NCBI GenBank assembly: GCA_004552445.1 | Contig: SFOJ01000028.1 | Location: forward strand, 1 to 9,856 | Origin: Mollicutes bacterium | GTDB taxonomy: Bacteria > Bacillota_I > Bacilli_A > RF39 > UBA660 | Direction of reading: 5' to 3' | DNA length: 9,856 nt | Shown: positions 1 to 6,813 of the stretch, in pieces | Layout of the letters: each line of letters opens with the position of its first letter | Position numbering within the stretch: position 1 is the first letter of the stretch | Position numbers and translations under genes: made by a program | The notes under the pieces: model-generated | What the model saw: only the letters and a program-made list of their open reading frames with translations | Databases searched by the model: none | Told to the model about the DNA's origin: nothing

Positions 1-534
1 AAAAATAAAAAAATAAAAGAATTATCAAAAGGAAATCAACAAAAAATACAATTTATAATAAGTATTTTACATGAACCAAAACTATTAATACTAGATGAAC
101 CTTTTAGTGGATTAGATCCGATAAATGTAGAAATGTTTAAAAAAGTAATATTAAGACTAAAAAAACAAAAAACAATGATAATATTCTCATCACATATGAT
201 GGAACATATAGAATATTTTTGTGATTCATTAATTATATTAGTTCATGGTAACACAGTTTTAGAAGGAAAACTAACTAAAATAAAAGAAGATTTTAGAAAG
301 AAAAATATAAAAGTAGTCGCAGATTTAGATACAGAAGAAATCAAAAAAATAGATGGAGTAGAAAGTATAGAAAAAAATAAAAATGAATATACTATTAAAA
401 TATCTGATATTAAATATGTAGATTCAGTATTTAAAAAAATATCTAAATGTAATAATGTAACAAAATTTGTAGTTGAAGAACCAACTTTAAATGAAATATT
501 TATAAGTAAAGTAGGTGAAGCATATGAAAAATAA
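1..534 (+). CDS. ABC transporter ATP-binding protein, NatA/YhaQ-like (5' truncated by window)
   Basis: This is the C-terminal 177 residues of an ABC ATPase; the frame is open from base 1, so the Walker A half lies outside the window. Visible in order are the signature motif LSKGNQQK (residues 8-15 of the visible part), Walker B LLILDEP (28-34), the D-loop SGLDP (36-40) and the H-loop histidine in SSH (65). A C-terminal regulatory tail ends in EPTLNEIFISKVGEA. The KGNQQK signature and the 'P-LNEIFI-KVG' ending are typical of the NatA/YhaQ group of ATPases that energise ABC-2 exporters. It would hydrolyse ATP on the cytoplasmic face of the membrane as partner of the following permease, whose start overlaps this gene by 11 bases. 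The substrate is unknown: NatA family members have been tied to sodium export, but nothing here shows that. Confidence 0.93.
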   Translation, partial: KNKKIKELSKGNQQKIQFIISILHEPKLLILDEPFSGLDPINVEMFKKVILRLKKQKTMIIFSSHMMEHIEYFCDSLIILVHGNTVLEGKLTKIKEDFRKKNIKVVADLDTEEIKKIDGVESIEKNKNEYTIKISDIKYVDSVFKKISKCNNVTKFVVEEPTLNEIFISKVGEAYEK

Positions 535-1861
535 ATTTAAATTTCTTACAAAAGATAGTATAAAAAAGAAAGTATGTACTAAATCATTTAAAATAATAAA
601 TTTAATATTACTTATAATAATAGTTGGTCTTATAAATTTAGATTCAATAGTTAAATTATTTGGTGGTGACTTTGAAGATAAAATAAATGTATATGTTATT
701 GATAATGTAGGAATTTATAATGAATTAGAAACTACATTAAATAGTGGTTATAAAGATATTTTAGAAAGTTATAATACTGAAATCAAAAAAGCAGATAAAA
801 CAATAGAAGAACTAAAAGAAGATGTCATTAAAGATAAAACAAATGATGTAATAATTAATTTAACTAAAGTAGAGAATAAATCATTAGATAAAATGTTTGA
901 TGCAGAAGTAATATCATATGAAAAAATGGATAAATTATTATACCAAGATATTATAAATGCTATTAATACTACAAAATCAAATATGGCATTAAAAGAAGCA
1001 AATATAAGTTCAGAATTACTTACTAGTATATATAATCCAGTTGAAATAAACAGAATATATTTAAATGAGGATATAAATGAAAATCAAGAATTAATTGAAA
1101 TGATTGGTAATGTAATAATAATAGTATTTATTGTACCATTCTTTATATTGATATTATTAATAGTACAAATGATAGGTGCTGAAATAAATGAAGAAAAAAG
1201 TACTAAAAGTATGGAAGTTATAATATCAAGTGTATCTCCACAAGTACATTTTATGTCAAAATTAATATCAGCTAATGTATTTGCAATATTTCAAGGATTA
1301 TTATTAATAGTTTATTCTATTATCGGTATAGTAATAAGACTTTTAACTTCAAATAATATGGCAGGTGTAGTTGGAACAAGTGAAGTAGGAAAAATAACAG
1401 AATATATAAATATGTTTACAAGTAGTGAACTTGCTACAACTATATTAAATGGTCTTCCATTCTTTATAATACTAATGCTACTTAGTTTCTTTGCTTATTC
1501 ATTATTTATTGGAGTACTTGCTAGTATGACAACTAATATGGAAGATTATAATCAAATTCAAACACCAGTTATGGTATTCTTAATGGTAGGTTATTACTTA
1601 GCAATTTCTGCATCAGTATATCAAGGAGCAATATTTATAAAAATAGCTGCATTTATACCATTCATTTCAGGTATTTTAGCACCAGTACTATATACACTTG
1701 GCGAAATGACGATACTTGATTTAATAATATCAATTGGCTTACTTGGTGGTACATGTGCATTATTATATAAATATGGACTTAGAATATATAAAGCAGGAAT
1801 ATTAAATTATTCATCTAGTAAATTATGGAAAAAAATATTTAAATCATTAAAGGAAAAATAA
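524..1861 (+). CDS. ABC-2 type transporter permease, NatB/YhaP-like
   Basis: Multi-pass membrane subunit of the exporter. A hydrophobic segment near residues 20-43 is followed by a roughly 150-residue polar extracytoplasmic region. Six more membrane segments follow, at about 195-217, 250-275, 310-335, 350-370, 375-393 and 398-418. Between the second and third is EINEEKSTKSMEVIISSVSP, the cytoplasmic coupling signature of NatB-type (COG1668) permeases. I choose ATG 524, giving 445 residues, over an in-frame GTG at 515: AGGTGA at 513-518 is a good ribosome binding site for 524 but overlaps 515. The start lies inside the ATPase gene, implying translational coupling. The family exports small molecules or ions by ATP-driven transport; the substrate here is not predictable. 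Confidence 0.92.
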   Translation: MKNKFKFLTKDSIKKKVCTKSFKIINLILLIIIVGLINLDSIVKLFGGDFEDKINVYVIDNVGIYNELETTLNSGYKDILESYNTEIKKADKTIEELKEDVIKDKTNDVIINLTKVENKSLDKMFDAEVISYEKMDKLLYQDIINAINTTKSNMALKEANISSELLTSIYNPVEINRIYLNEDINENQELIEMIGNVIIIVFIVPFFILILLIVQMIGAEINEEKSTKSMEVIISSVSPQVHFMSKLISANVFAIFQGLLLIVYSIIGIVIRLLTSNNMAGVVGTSEVGKITEYINMFTSSELATTILNGLPFFIILMLLSFFAYSLFIGVLASMTTNMEDYNQIQTPVMVFLMVGYYLAISASVYQGAIFIKIAAFIPFISGILAPVLYTLGEMTILDLIISIGLLGGTCALLYKYGLRIYKAGILNYSSSKLWKKIFKSLKEK

Positions 1862-1863
1862 TT

Positions 1864-2469
1864 ATGAAATTAAAAAAGATATTAATAATAATAGCTGTAT
1901 TAGTTATATTATTATTTCCAATAAAGAGAACTTATAAAGATGGTGGTACAAAAGAATATTCAGCAATACTTTATAAAGTTATTAAATGGCATACAATAGA
2001 TGAAAATTATGAAAGCGGTTTCTATGAGTCAACAGATTTTCATATATTTCCAACAAACTTTCATACATTAGATTATTATAGAAAAATAATGCCATATGAC
2101 TTTTATATATTAAATAGTGATAAAACAGAAAAAATAAGAGCACAAATAGGATCATATAGTTGGTGTAAAGTAGATGTAGATAATAATACTACTCGAACAT
2201 GTGAAACAGCACTAGCAGTAGATCCAACAGATATAAAATATAAAGATAGTTTAACCATAAAAAAGAATGAAAAAATATATCATGAAAATAATATGGATGT
2301 TACTAAGATAGAAGTATATAAAGATAAACAAATCTATAAAGAATTAGGATACATCAAAAGAGAAAAGTCAATAAGATTAAATTTAGATGAAGGTGAGTAT
2401 ATCGTAGTAATACATGCTAAATATGTTGAAGGAACTGTATGGTACTCATTTAAAGTAAATATAGAATAG
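1864..2469 (+). CDS. Small membrane-anchored or secreted protein of unknown function
   Basis: A 201-residue protein that I do not recognise by function. Residues 5-20 form a hydrophobic signal or anchor helix after MKLKK, with no lipobox cysteine. The rest is polar and beta-rich and would face outward. DGGTKEYSAILYKV (26-39) and IFPTNFHTLDYY (61-72) resemble conserved stretches of small uncharacterised Firmicute extracytoplasmic proteins. GSYSWC (96-101) and a C-terminal 'LDEGEYIVVIHAKY' strand suggest an Ig-like beta-sandwich. The only two cysteines, C101 and C113, could form a disulfide. It starts two bases after the permease stop, with its binding site AAAGGA (1849-1854) inside the permease gene, so it is co-transcribed. 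It may be an accessory to the transporter, but that rests on position only. Confidence 0.85.
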   Translation: MKLKKILIIIAVLVILLFPIKRTYKDGGTKEYSAILYKVIKWHTIDENYESGFYESTDFHIFPTNFHTLDYYRKIMPYDFYILNSDKTEKIRAQIGSYSWCKVDVDNNTTRTCETALAVDPTDIKYKDSLTIKKNEKIYHENNMDVTKIEVYKDKQIYKELGYIKREKSIRLNLDEGEYIVVIHAKYVEGTVWYSFKVNIE

Positions 2470-2500
2470 TGTTAACGAATAGTTAACATTTTCTTTTACA
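2468..2500 (+). terminator. Weak intrinsic terminator of the transporter operon
   Basis: A stem of 9 pairs (one G-T) joins 2468-2476 to 2482-2490 around GAATA, and is followed by TTCTTTTAC. It begins at the stop codon of the last operon gene. The stem is AT-rich, so termination is plausible but may be inefficient. Because GTTAAC is itself a palindrome present twice at an 11-base spacing, it could instead be a protein-binding site. Confidence 0.45.
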
Positions 2501-2540
2501 ACAATGTTTTACAAATTGTTAATAATATGTTAAAATAACA
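2500..2540. promoter_or_regulatory. Dyads overlapping the kinase-gene promoter (possible operator)
   Basis: AACAAT (2500-2505) and ATTGTT (2515-2520) form an inverted pair around the -35. TGTTA and TAACA (2528-2532 and 2536-2540) form a perfect dyad over the -10. With the GTTAAC pair at 2471-2487 this gives several TGTTAA-type elements in 70 bases. This suggests control by a DNA-binding protein, but AT-rich composition makes such dyads easy to find. Confidence 0.35.
2508..2536 (+). promoter_or_regulatory. Sigma-A promoter for the kinase-like gene
   Basis: The -35 TTTACA (2508-2513) and -10 TAAAAT (2531-2536) are separated by 17 bases, with an extended -10 TG at 2528-2529. The start codon at 2560 is preceded by GAGGT (2551-2555). 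Transcription would begin near 2543, giving a very short 5' leader. Confidence 0.75.
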
Positions 2541-2559
2541 AACTACAAAAGAGGTAACT

Positions 2560-3276
2560 ATGGCAGAAAAAATAATATTAGATAAAATTCCAGAAGAATA
2601 TATGATAAAAAGTTTAGGAAAAGGTGCGAGTGCAGAGTGCTTTCTTACAAGTGAAGGCCATGCATTTAAAAAGTTTAATAGTACAAAAGATATAGATTCT
2701 TTTTACAATATATTTGCTTCAAAAGAGTATTATAAAAGTGATATATTTGTTTTTCCACATACATTTGTATTTTTAGGAAAAGAAGAACCAGTTAATTTTG
2801 TTGGATATCTAATGAAATATATAGATGGTGTTAAATTACAAGATTTAGAAAGTAATATATTAATTAGAGATTTAATGTCTGCAATTAGACAAATTGAAAT
2901 AGAAATGAAAAGATTAACACTTCAAGGATTAATGTTTAATGATTTAAACAGTAGAAATATATTATTTCAAACAATACATACTCCAAGAGTAGTAGATACG
3001 GATTTGTATGAAGGGACATATAATGATATGTTTGGAGATATGTTTAAAGAGAATATTAAAGAATTAGCAGAAACTATTATCTGTTCAGTTGTTGGTTATG
3101 ATGAACTAGAATCAGAAAAAATGAATAGATACATATATCAATGTGGATGTTATGGTATGATGCTTCCTTCACTTTTAATGAGTGAATTACTTGATTATGC
3201 AGAAAGCACACTAGGAATAAAAATAGAAACTTACGGTGACTATAAAAACAGTATGAAATTACTTAGAAAGCATTAA
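2560..3276 (+). CDS. Divergent protein-kinase-like protein
   Basis: A 238-residue soluble protein with a compact protein-kinase fold. GKGASAECF (20-28) matches a glycine-rich loop, and K37 or K38 in AFKKF the ATP-binding lysine. NDLNSRN (127-133) is the catalytic loop with D128 as base and N133 as metal ligand; DTD (146-148) replaces the usual DFG. The histidine of HRD is replaced by N127, and the C-lobe after the metal site is short. These key residues suggest it can bind ATP and possibly phosphorylate a protein or small molecule, but substrate-binding elements are not recognisable. It begins with MAEK after GAGGT and has its own promoter. The next gene also has its own promoter, so the two need not be one operon. 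It could alternatively be a pseudokinase or an aminoglycoside-kinase-like enzyme. Confidence 0.8.
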   Translation: MAEKIILDKIPEEYMIKSLGKGASAECFLTSEGHAFKKFNSTKDIDSFYNIFASKEYYKSDIFVFPHTFVFLGKEEPVNFVGYLMKYIDGVKLQDLESNILIRDLMSAIRQIEIEMKRLTLQGLMFNDLNSRNILFQTIHTPRVVDTDLYEGTYNDMFGDMFKENIKELAETIICSVVGYDELESEKMNRYIYQCGCYGMMLPSLLMSELLDYAESTLGIKIETYGDYKNSMKLLRKH

Positions 3277-3278
3277 TA

Positions 3279-3307
3279 TTGATAAATAACATATATTTTG
3301 ATATAAT
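3279..3307 (+). promoter_or_regulatory. Strong sigma-A promoter for the HAD gene
   Basis: TTGATA (3279-3284), a 17-base spacer, and TATAAT (3302-3307) with an extended -10 TG at 3299-3300. The predicted transcription start near 3314 excludes any translation start upstream of it, which fixes the HAD gene start at 3336. Confidence 0.88.
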
Positions 3308-3335
3308 CACCATTAAGGCAAAAAGGAGTGATATA

Positions 3336-3911
3336 TTGAAAATAGGTATTGATATAGATGATACACTAATAGACTCATGTGATATAGTAAGAGAATATGC
3401 TTATAAATACGATTACAAATATAGTGATAATAAAGTACTAATTAATAATATAGATAAAATAATAAGAGGGAACTTTACAGAAAAAGAAATAATAGAATTC
3501 TTTAGTGATTATGCTTGTGAAATGGGACAAAAGCAACCAATTAAAAAAGGTGCTAAAGAAATAATTGATAAATTAAAAGAAGAGGGTAATCAAATATATT
3601 TTATAACAGCAAGAAGTGATAAGTATTATAAAGATGTAAATAAATATGTAAAAGACTTTCTAGATAAAAACAAAATTAAATATGATAAAATTTTAACAGC
3701 TTATTCATATAAAGCGGATATTTGTAAAAAAGAAAATATAGATATTATGTTTGATGATGCGATTGATACATGTGAATCTTTATTAGAAAATAATATAAAT
3801 GCTGTTGTATTTAATTCAAAAATAAATATAACAAGAAACACTAAGTGTAAAAGAGTAAATAATTGGGATGAGGTTTATAATTATATAAAATCTTGTAAAA
3901 TAAAAAATTAA
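3336..3911 (+). CDS. HAD-superfamily phosphatase, 5'-nucleotidase (NT5C)-like
   Basis: A 191-residue cytoplasmic hydrolase. MKIGIDIDDT carries the HAD motif I DxDxT, with D6 as nucleophile and D8 as acid/base. FITARS (89-94) gives motif II (T91), SYKAD around K126 is the likely motif III lysine, and IMFDDAID (137-144, D140/D141) is motif IV binding magnesium. The early cap helices and overall length fit the 5'(3')-deoxyribonucleotidase / YqfW-like group, which dephosphorylates nucleoside monophosphates; the actual substrate is inferred only from family. The frame stays open upstream to 3279, but that TTG is the promoter -35. TTG 3336 has AAGGAGTG at 3323-3330 and puts the catalytic motif at the N-terminus, as the family requires. 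Confidence 0.9.
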   Translation: MKIGIDIDDTLIDSCDIVREYAYKYDYKYSDNKVLINNIDKIIRGNFTEKEIIEFFSDYACEMGQKQPIKKGAKEIIDKLKEEGNQIYFITARSDKYYKDVNKYVKDFLDKNKIKYDKILTAYSYKADICKKENIDIMFDDAIDTCESLLENNINAVVFNSKINITRNTKCKRVNNWDEVYNYIKSCKIKN

Positions 3912-3914
3912 TAA

Positions 3915-3944
3915 TTGACAAAAATCAACTAATCATTATATAAT
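3915..3944 (+). promoter_or_regulatory. Consensus sigma-A promoter without a downstream ORF
   Basis: TTGACA (3915-3920), an 18-base spacer, and TATAAT (3939-3944); an overlapping TATATA at 3937-3942 gives 16. It starts four bases after the HAD stop. No plus-strand ORF follows before the terminator-like hairpin, so the product would be a short RNA beginning near 3950. Confidence 0.75.
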
Positions 3945-3949
3945 TAAAT

Positions 3950-4050
3950 TGACATAGAAATATGTCAGAATACTTTTACGAATATAAGAGTGAAAGTGTT
4001 CAACCAAAACCCCCTGAAATTCCCCTCGAGAGAGGGGAATACTTTTGTTT
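3950..4050 (+). ncRNA. Candidate small RNA with three stem-loops and a C-rich single strand
   Basis: From the predicted transcription start, hairpin 1 is perfect: TGACATA (3950-3956) with TATGTCA (3961-3967), loop GAAA. Hairpin 2 pairs 3968-3979 with 3990-4001 over 12 pairs, two of them G-U, with a 10-base loop. A single-stranded stretch (4002-4018) contains CCCCC, and hairpin 3 (4019-4040) is terminator-like. Arrays of hairpins with exposed CCCC motifs are known in Firmicute small RNAs such as RsaE/RoxS, which pair with Shine-Dalgarno sequences; membership in that family is not claimed. I recognise no known RNA family, and the function is unknown. Confidence 0.55.
4019..4050 (+). terminator. 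Intrinsic terminator of the candidate small RNA
   Basis: ATTCCCCTC (4019-4027) pairs perfectly with GAGGGGAAT (4032-4040) across the loop GAGA, followed by ACTTTTGTTT. The stem is by far the most GC-rich in the neighbourhood. The tail is interrupted but T-rich on the plus strand, and not T-rich on the minus strand, so it acts for plus-strand transcripts. Confidence 0.72.
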
Positions 4051-4081
4051 ATAAGGGATTTTTAACTATTTTGGATTTATC

Positions 4082-4123
4082 TAGATACCACACTAGATAC
4101 CAAATATTATTTTTTAGATACTA
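4082..4123. repeat. Three TAGATACCA direct repeats next to the integrase gene (possible arm sites)
   Basis: TAGATACCA occurs at 4082-4090 and 4094-4102, and as TAGATACTA at 4115-4123, all in the same orientation. They lie between the small-RNA terminator and the integrase stop codon. Integrases with an AP2-like N-terminal domain, as encoded here, bind short direct repeats near element ends. No matching copies were seen at the other end, so the role is inferred. Confidence 0.45.
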
Positions 4124-4147
4124 AATTATTTTTTTATTAAAGTTTAT

Positions 4148-5266
4148 TTAAATACCTAGATTTAAATTATCTATGGTATTTTTTACATTAGTTAGATTAT
4201 TAGGAAACATATGAGCATAGGTATCTAATGTTTCTTTAGTACTAGCGTGTCCTAAATATTTTGATACAGTTGTTACTGGTTGTCCAGTATTTATTAGTAA
4301 AGAAGCACAACTATGTCTAAAAGAGTGTAGTGGAATTCTTCTAATATCTGCATTTTTAGCAATTCTACCATTAATTCTAGACATCATTCCAAAAGTTAAT
4401 GGATCATGTTCTCCGAAGATAAACCATTTGTCATTGAAGCCATAGTACTTCTTTTTTTCATTGTATAAATTTACTAAATCGTTATATAAGACATCAGTGA
4501 GAGGTAATGTTCTAATACTTTTAGAAGTTTTAGGTGGAGTTAATTCATAATACTTTTGACTATCCTTAACACTATTAGCTTGTTTAGTAATAGATACTAA
4601 TTTATTATTCCAATCTATATCAGACCATTGAAGACCTCTTGCTTCACCACGACGTAATCCACAATAATATAACATTTCAAACATTGCTTTATCATTTAGA
4701 TTAGTAGTACCAGTTATATATTTTTGAAATTCTTCGAAAGTGTAAACATCTTTTTCTACTTTCATTTCATTAGGGTCTTTAAAGAACTCTATTTTTTTAT
4801 AAAATTTCATTAAATTAATATCATACATTTTCATTCCCCAATTAAGAATAATTTTCAAAAACTTTTGAACATCATTTCTAGTAGAACATTTAATAGGTTT
4901 ATTCCACAAATCTTGTTGGAATTTATGATATAAGTTTCCATCCATATCTTTTAATTTAACATTTTCAAAATCAGTAAAATACCTTCTTCTTTTTAAATAT
5001 GTTTCCATTGTTCTTCTTCGAACCTTATTTTTTTGAGATTCGATATATTGGTCGGTTAGTGTACCAAATGTCATATCCATATCTCCACCAAATTCAACTT
5101 TACTATTTAAAAACTCTCTTTCAGCATTCATTGCATCTAATTTAGTTTTATATGCTTTAGAAAAACTTTTTTTCCATTTTCCATTTTTATCTTTTTCATT
5201 CCAATAATATTTATATTTACGACCATCTTTAGTCCATTGATTCTTAGGTAATTTATATATTCCCAT
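4148..5266 (-). CDS. Tyrosine recombinase (Tn916-type integrase)
   Basis: A 372-residue site-specific recombinase that integrates and excises the element. Residues 1-57 form the AP2-like arm-binding domain (YKYYWNEKDKNGKWKKSFSKAYKTKLDA), about 65-165 the SAM-like core-binding domain, and 175-365 the catalytic domain. The complete catalytic set is visible: R205 in GLRRGEA, K246 in PPKTSKSIRTLPL, H314 and R317 in HSFRH, H340 in LGH, and the nucleophile Y350 in LDTYAH. Length matches Tn916 Int relatives, so it appears intact. The start ATG follows AGGAGG (5280-5275) at 8 bases. It is the last gene of the minus-strand run and its 3' end faces the presumed attachment site. Only a weak promoter candidate lies directly upstream, so expression may depend on read-through from the relaxase gene. 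Confidence 0.97.
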   Translation of the reverse strand: MGIYKLPKNQWTKDGRKYKYYWNEKDKNGKWKKSFSKAYKTKLDAMNAEREFLNSKVEFGGDMDMTFGTLTDQYIESQKNKVRRRTMETYLKRRRYFTDFENVKLKDMDGNLYHKFQQDLWNKPIKCSTRNDVQKFLKIILNWGMKMYDINLMKFYKKIEFFKDPNEMKVEKDVYTFEEFQKYITGTTNLNDKAMFEMLYYCGLRRGEARGLQWSDIDWNNKLVSITKQANSVKDSQKYYELTPPKTSKSIRTLPLTDVLYNDLVNLYNEKKKYYGFNDKWFIFGEHDPLTFGMMSRINGRIAKNADIRRIPLHSFRHSCASLLINTGQPVTTVSKYLGHASTKETLDTYAHMFPNNLTNVKNTIDNLNLGI

Positions 5267-5352
5267 ATTTCATTCCTCCTTTTTGTTGGGATTTATAAAT
5301 ATACCAGTTCGTAACAATTATATTTTATCATACAAACTACGAATATTTATAA
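5267..5352 (-). other. Relaxase-integrase intergenic region
   Basis: 86 bases hold the integrase ribosome binding site. An extended -10-like TGGTATATT on the minus strand has no good -35. A widely spaced inverted pair, TTCGTA (5308-5313) and TACGAA (5338-5343), is also present. It may bind a regulator or excisionase; nothing stronger can be supported. Confidence 0.3.
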
Positions 5353-6735
5353 TCATCTCTCAAAATCATCTTTAGATTTTGAATGTTTCTTTAAATAACT
5401 ATTTGTTTTATCAATAGCAAAATCTATATCATTTGCTTCATACCAAGTATATGGTATATGAAGAATATCAAATATTTTAGAAGTTAGTGAGAATATTTTA
5501 TTTTGAATTTTCTTTTTAAACATCTTAAATTCATTAGTTATTTCTTCAAATTTATTTTTCCATATATTTATTTCATTATCTTTTTCACTAATAATTTTCT
5601 TTTGACTATCAATAATTCTATTTTGTTCTTTATAAGTTTTACCTGATTTAAAATCATTAACTTCTTTAGTTAGAAGTTTAATTTCTAAATCCTTTTTAAT
5701 ATTATCTTCAGCAAGTTCTTTTGAGTAAGTAGATAGATTATCTATATCTTCATCTTTATATTGCTTTAAAATACCTTTTTTAATAGGATTTAAGATATCT
5801 TTTGATGTTTCTTTATCAACTTTATCAATAAACTTGTTTTCGGCTTTATTTGCCTCTTTTAATAGTTCGTTTTCTTTTCTTATTTCTTTATTTAAAGCAT
5901 TTAATTCAATTTGTTGTTTCATAGCATTAGTTAGATGAGTTTTATCTCCACCAATTTCACCTCTAAACAAGTTATAACCTTTTGACTTAATAAATTCGTT
6001 ATAATCGTCTTGGAGTAGAGTATAAGAAGCGTTGCCACCTTTTTGTTTCCAAAATTGATCTGAATTTAGAAATTTACCTTTAACTGTTTCATAGATATTA
6101 TTTCCATTTTCATCTTTCTTTTGAATTGGTACTAATTTCTTTTCTCCTTTTTTATTAGTTATTTCGTGTTTTAATTGATGACCATTTTCATCAAGTTCAA
6201 ATACTTTTCTCTTAACTTCATTAACTACTGGAGTAAAATATATATGCATATGTGGAGTAGATTCATCAAGATGTATTGCTGCATATCTTATATTTTCTTT
6301 TCCTACGAAGTCAGAAATAAAGTTAAGACTTTCATCAAAAAATCTTTTTATTTCAGTTGATAGTTTATGATTTTCATCTATAACTACATGTCTAATAGGT
6401 TGACCTGCATTATCTCCAGTTTTATAAACTTCTCCAGTATCTTTAAATTCCATTCCGTAATGTTCAAAGAATTCTTGACCACTTGTTATTATTAATCCAT
6501 TCAATACTTTTGTACTTTTCTTATTTGGATTATAGTTTATATTGTTAGAATAAAGATAATCATATGTAGAACTTGCTAGAGTAGGTCCATCATAATTTAT
6601 TAATTCTATATTATATGGTGTTCTAGTACTATCATATTTACCAGAACCTTTTCTTTCCTTTAATTCTTTATCTAGTCCACCAATATCTGATGCTTTAAAT
6701 TTTTCTAATCGTAGTGCTTGTTTTCCTGAGTACAT
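5353..6735 (-). CDS. MobV-family relaxase (Mob_Pre), lacking the canonical motif I histidine
   Basis: A 460-residue plasmid mobilization protein that would nick the element at oriT and pilot the strand into a recipient using another element's conjugation machinery. The N-terminal 'LRLEKFKASDIGGL...R' and 'DSTRTPYNIELI' (35-46) match MobV motif I surroundings. HLDESTPHMH (155-164) is the HxDExTPHxH metal-binding motif III. Residues about 275-415 are lysine/glutamate-rich and predicted coiled coil, typical for dimerisation in this family. In pMV158 MobM, H22 is the nucleophile; in my hand alignment the equivalent position here is E24, in KELKER instead of KHNER. It may use another residue. The start follows AGGAGG (6750-6745). 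It lies just downstream of the candidate oriT, as is usual. Confidence 0.93.
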   Translation of the reverse strand: MYSGKQALRLEKFKASDIGGLDKELKERKGSGKYDSTRTPYNIELINYDGPTLASSTYDYLYSNNINYNPNKKSTKVLNGLIITSGQEFFEHYGMEFKDTGEVYKTGDNAGQPIRHVVIDENHKLSTEIKRFFDESLNFISDFVGKENIRYAAIHLDESTPHMHIYFTPVVNEVKRKVFELDENGHQLKHEITNKKGEKKLVPIQKKDENGNNIYETVKGKFLNSDQFWKQKGGNASYTLLQDDYNEFIKSKGYNLFRGEIGGDKTHLTNAMKQQIELNALNKEIRKENELLKEANKAENKFIDKVDKETSKDILNPIKKGILKQYKDEDIDNLSTYSKELAEDNIKKDLEIKLLTKEVNDFKSGKTYKEQNRIIDSQKKIISEKDNEINIWKNKFEEITNEFKMFKKKIQNKIFSLTSKIFDILHIPYTWYEANDIDFAIDKTNSYLKKHSKSKDDFER

Positions 6736-6780
6736 TTATTTTGACCTCCTTTCAATGCTTGTTTTAAAATAATACTCTAT

Positions 6781-6813
6781 CTCACTAGGGCATAATATAT
6801 GCCCAACCGTGAG
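6781..6813 (-). other. Candidate oriT hairpin with TAGTGAG nick motif
   Basis: GGGCATA (6788-6794) and TATGCCC (6798-6804) form a perfect hairpin, flanked by CTCAC (6781-6785) and GTGAG (6809-6813), which can also pair. Read on the minus strand the hairpin is followed directly by TAGTGAG (6787-6781). MobV origins such as that of pMV158 carry an inverted repeat with a TAGTGTG nick sequence immediately upstream of mob. This site lies about 46 bases upstream of the relaxase start, so position and motif both fit. Nick position is inferred. Confidence 0.55.

Noticed and set aside
3950..4040. tRNA or tmRNA 3' end as classical integration target
   Set aside because: The GATTCCCC-like look of the terminator region suggested a T-arm, but there is no T-loop consensus, acceptor stem or CCA, and the hairpin pairing is that of a terminator.
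4079..4123. CRISPR array
   Set aside because: The repeats are only 9 bases with unequal short spacers, and no cas genes are present.
3977..5346. Shared 9-mer TACGAATAT at 3977-3985 and 5338-5346 as a possible att duplication
   Set aside because: Too short in AT-rich DNA, and the second copy lies between two element genes rather than at an end.
6175..6360. 61-codon plus-strand ORF inside the relaxase gene
   Set aside because: It is antisense to the conserved motif III region of the relaxase, has no ribosome binding site of note and an aromatic/lysine-rich product typical of AT-rich antisense frames.
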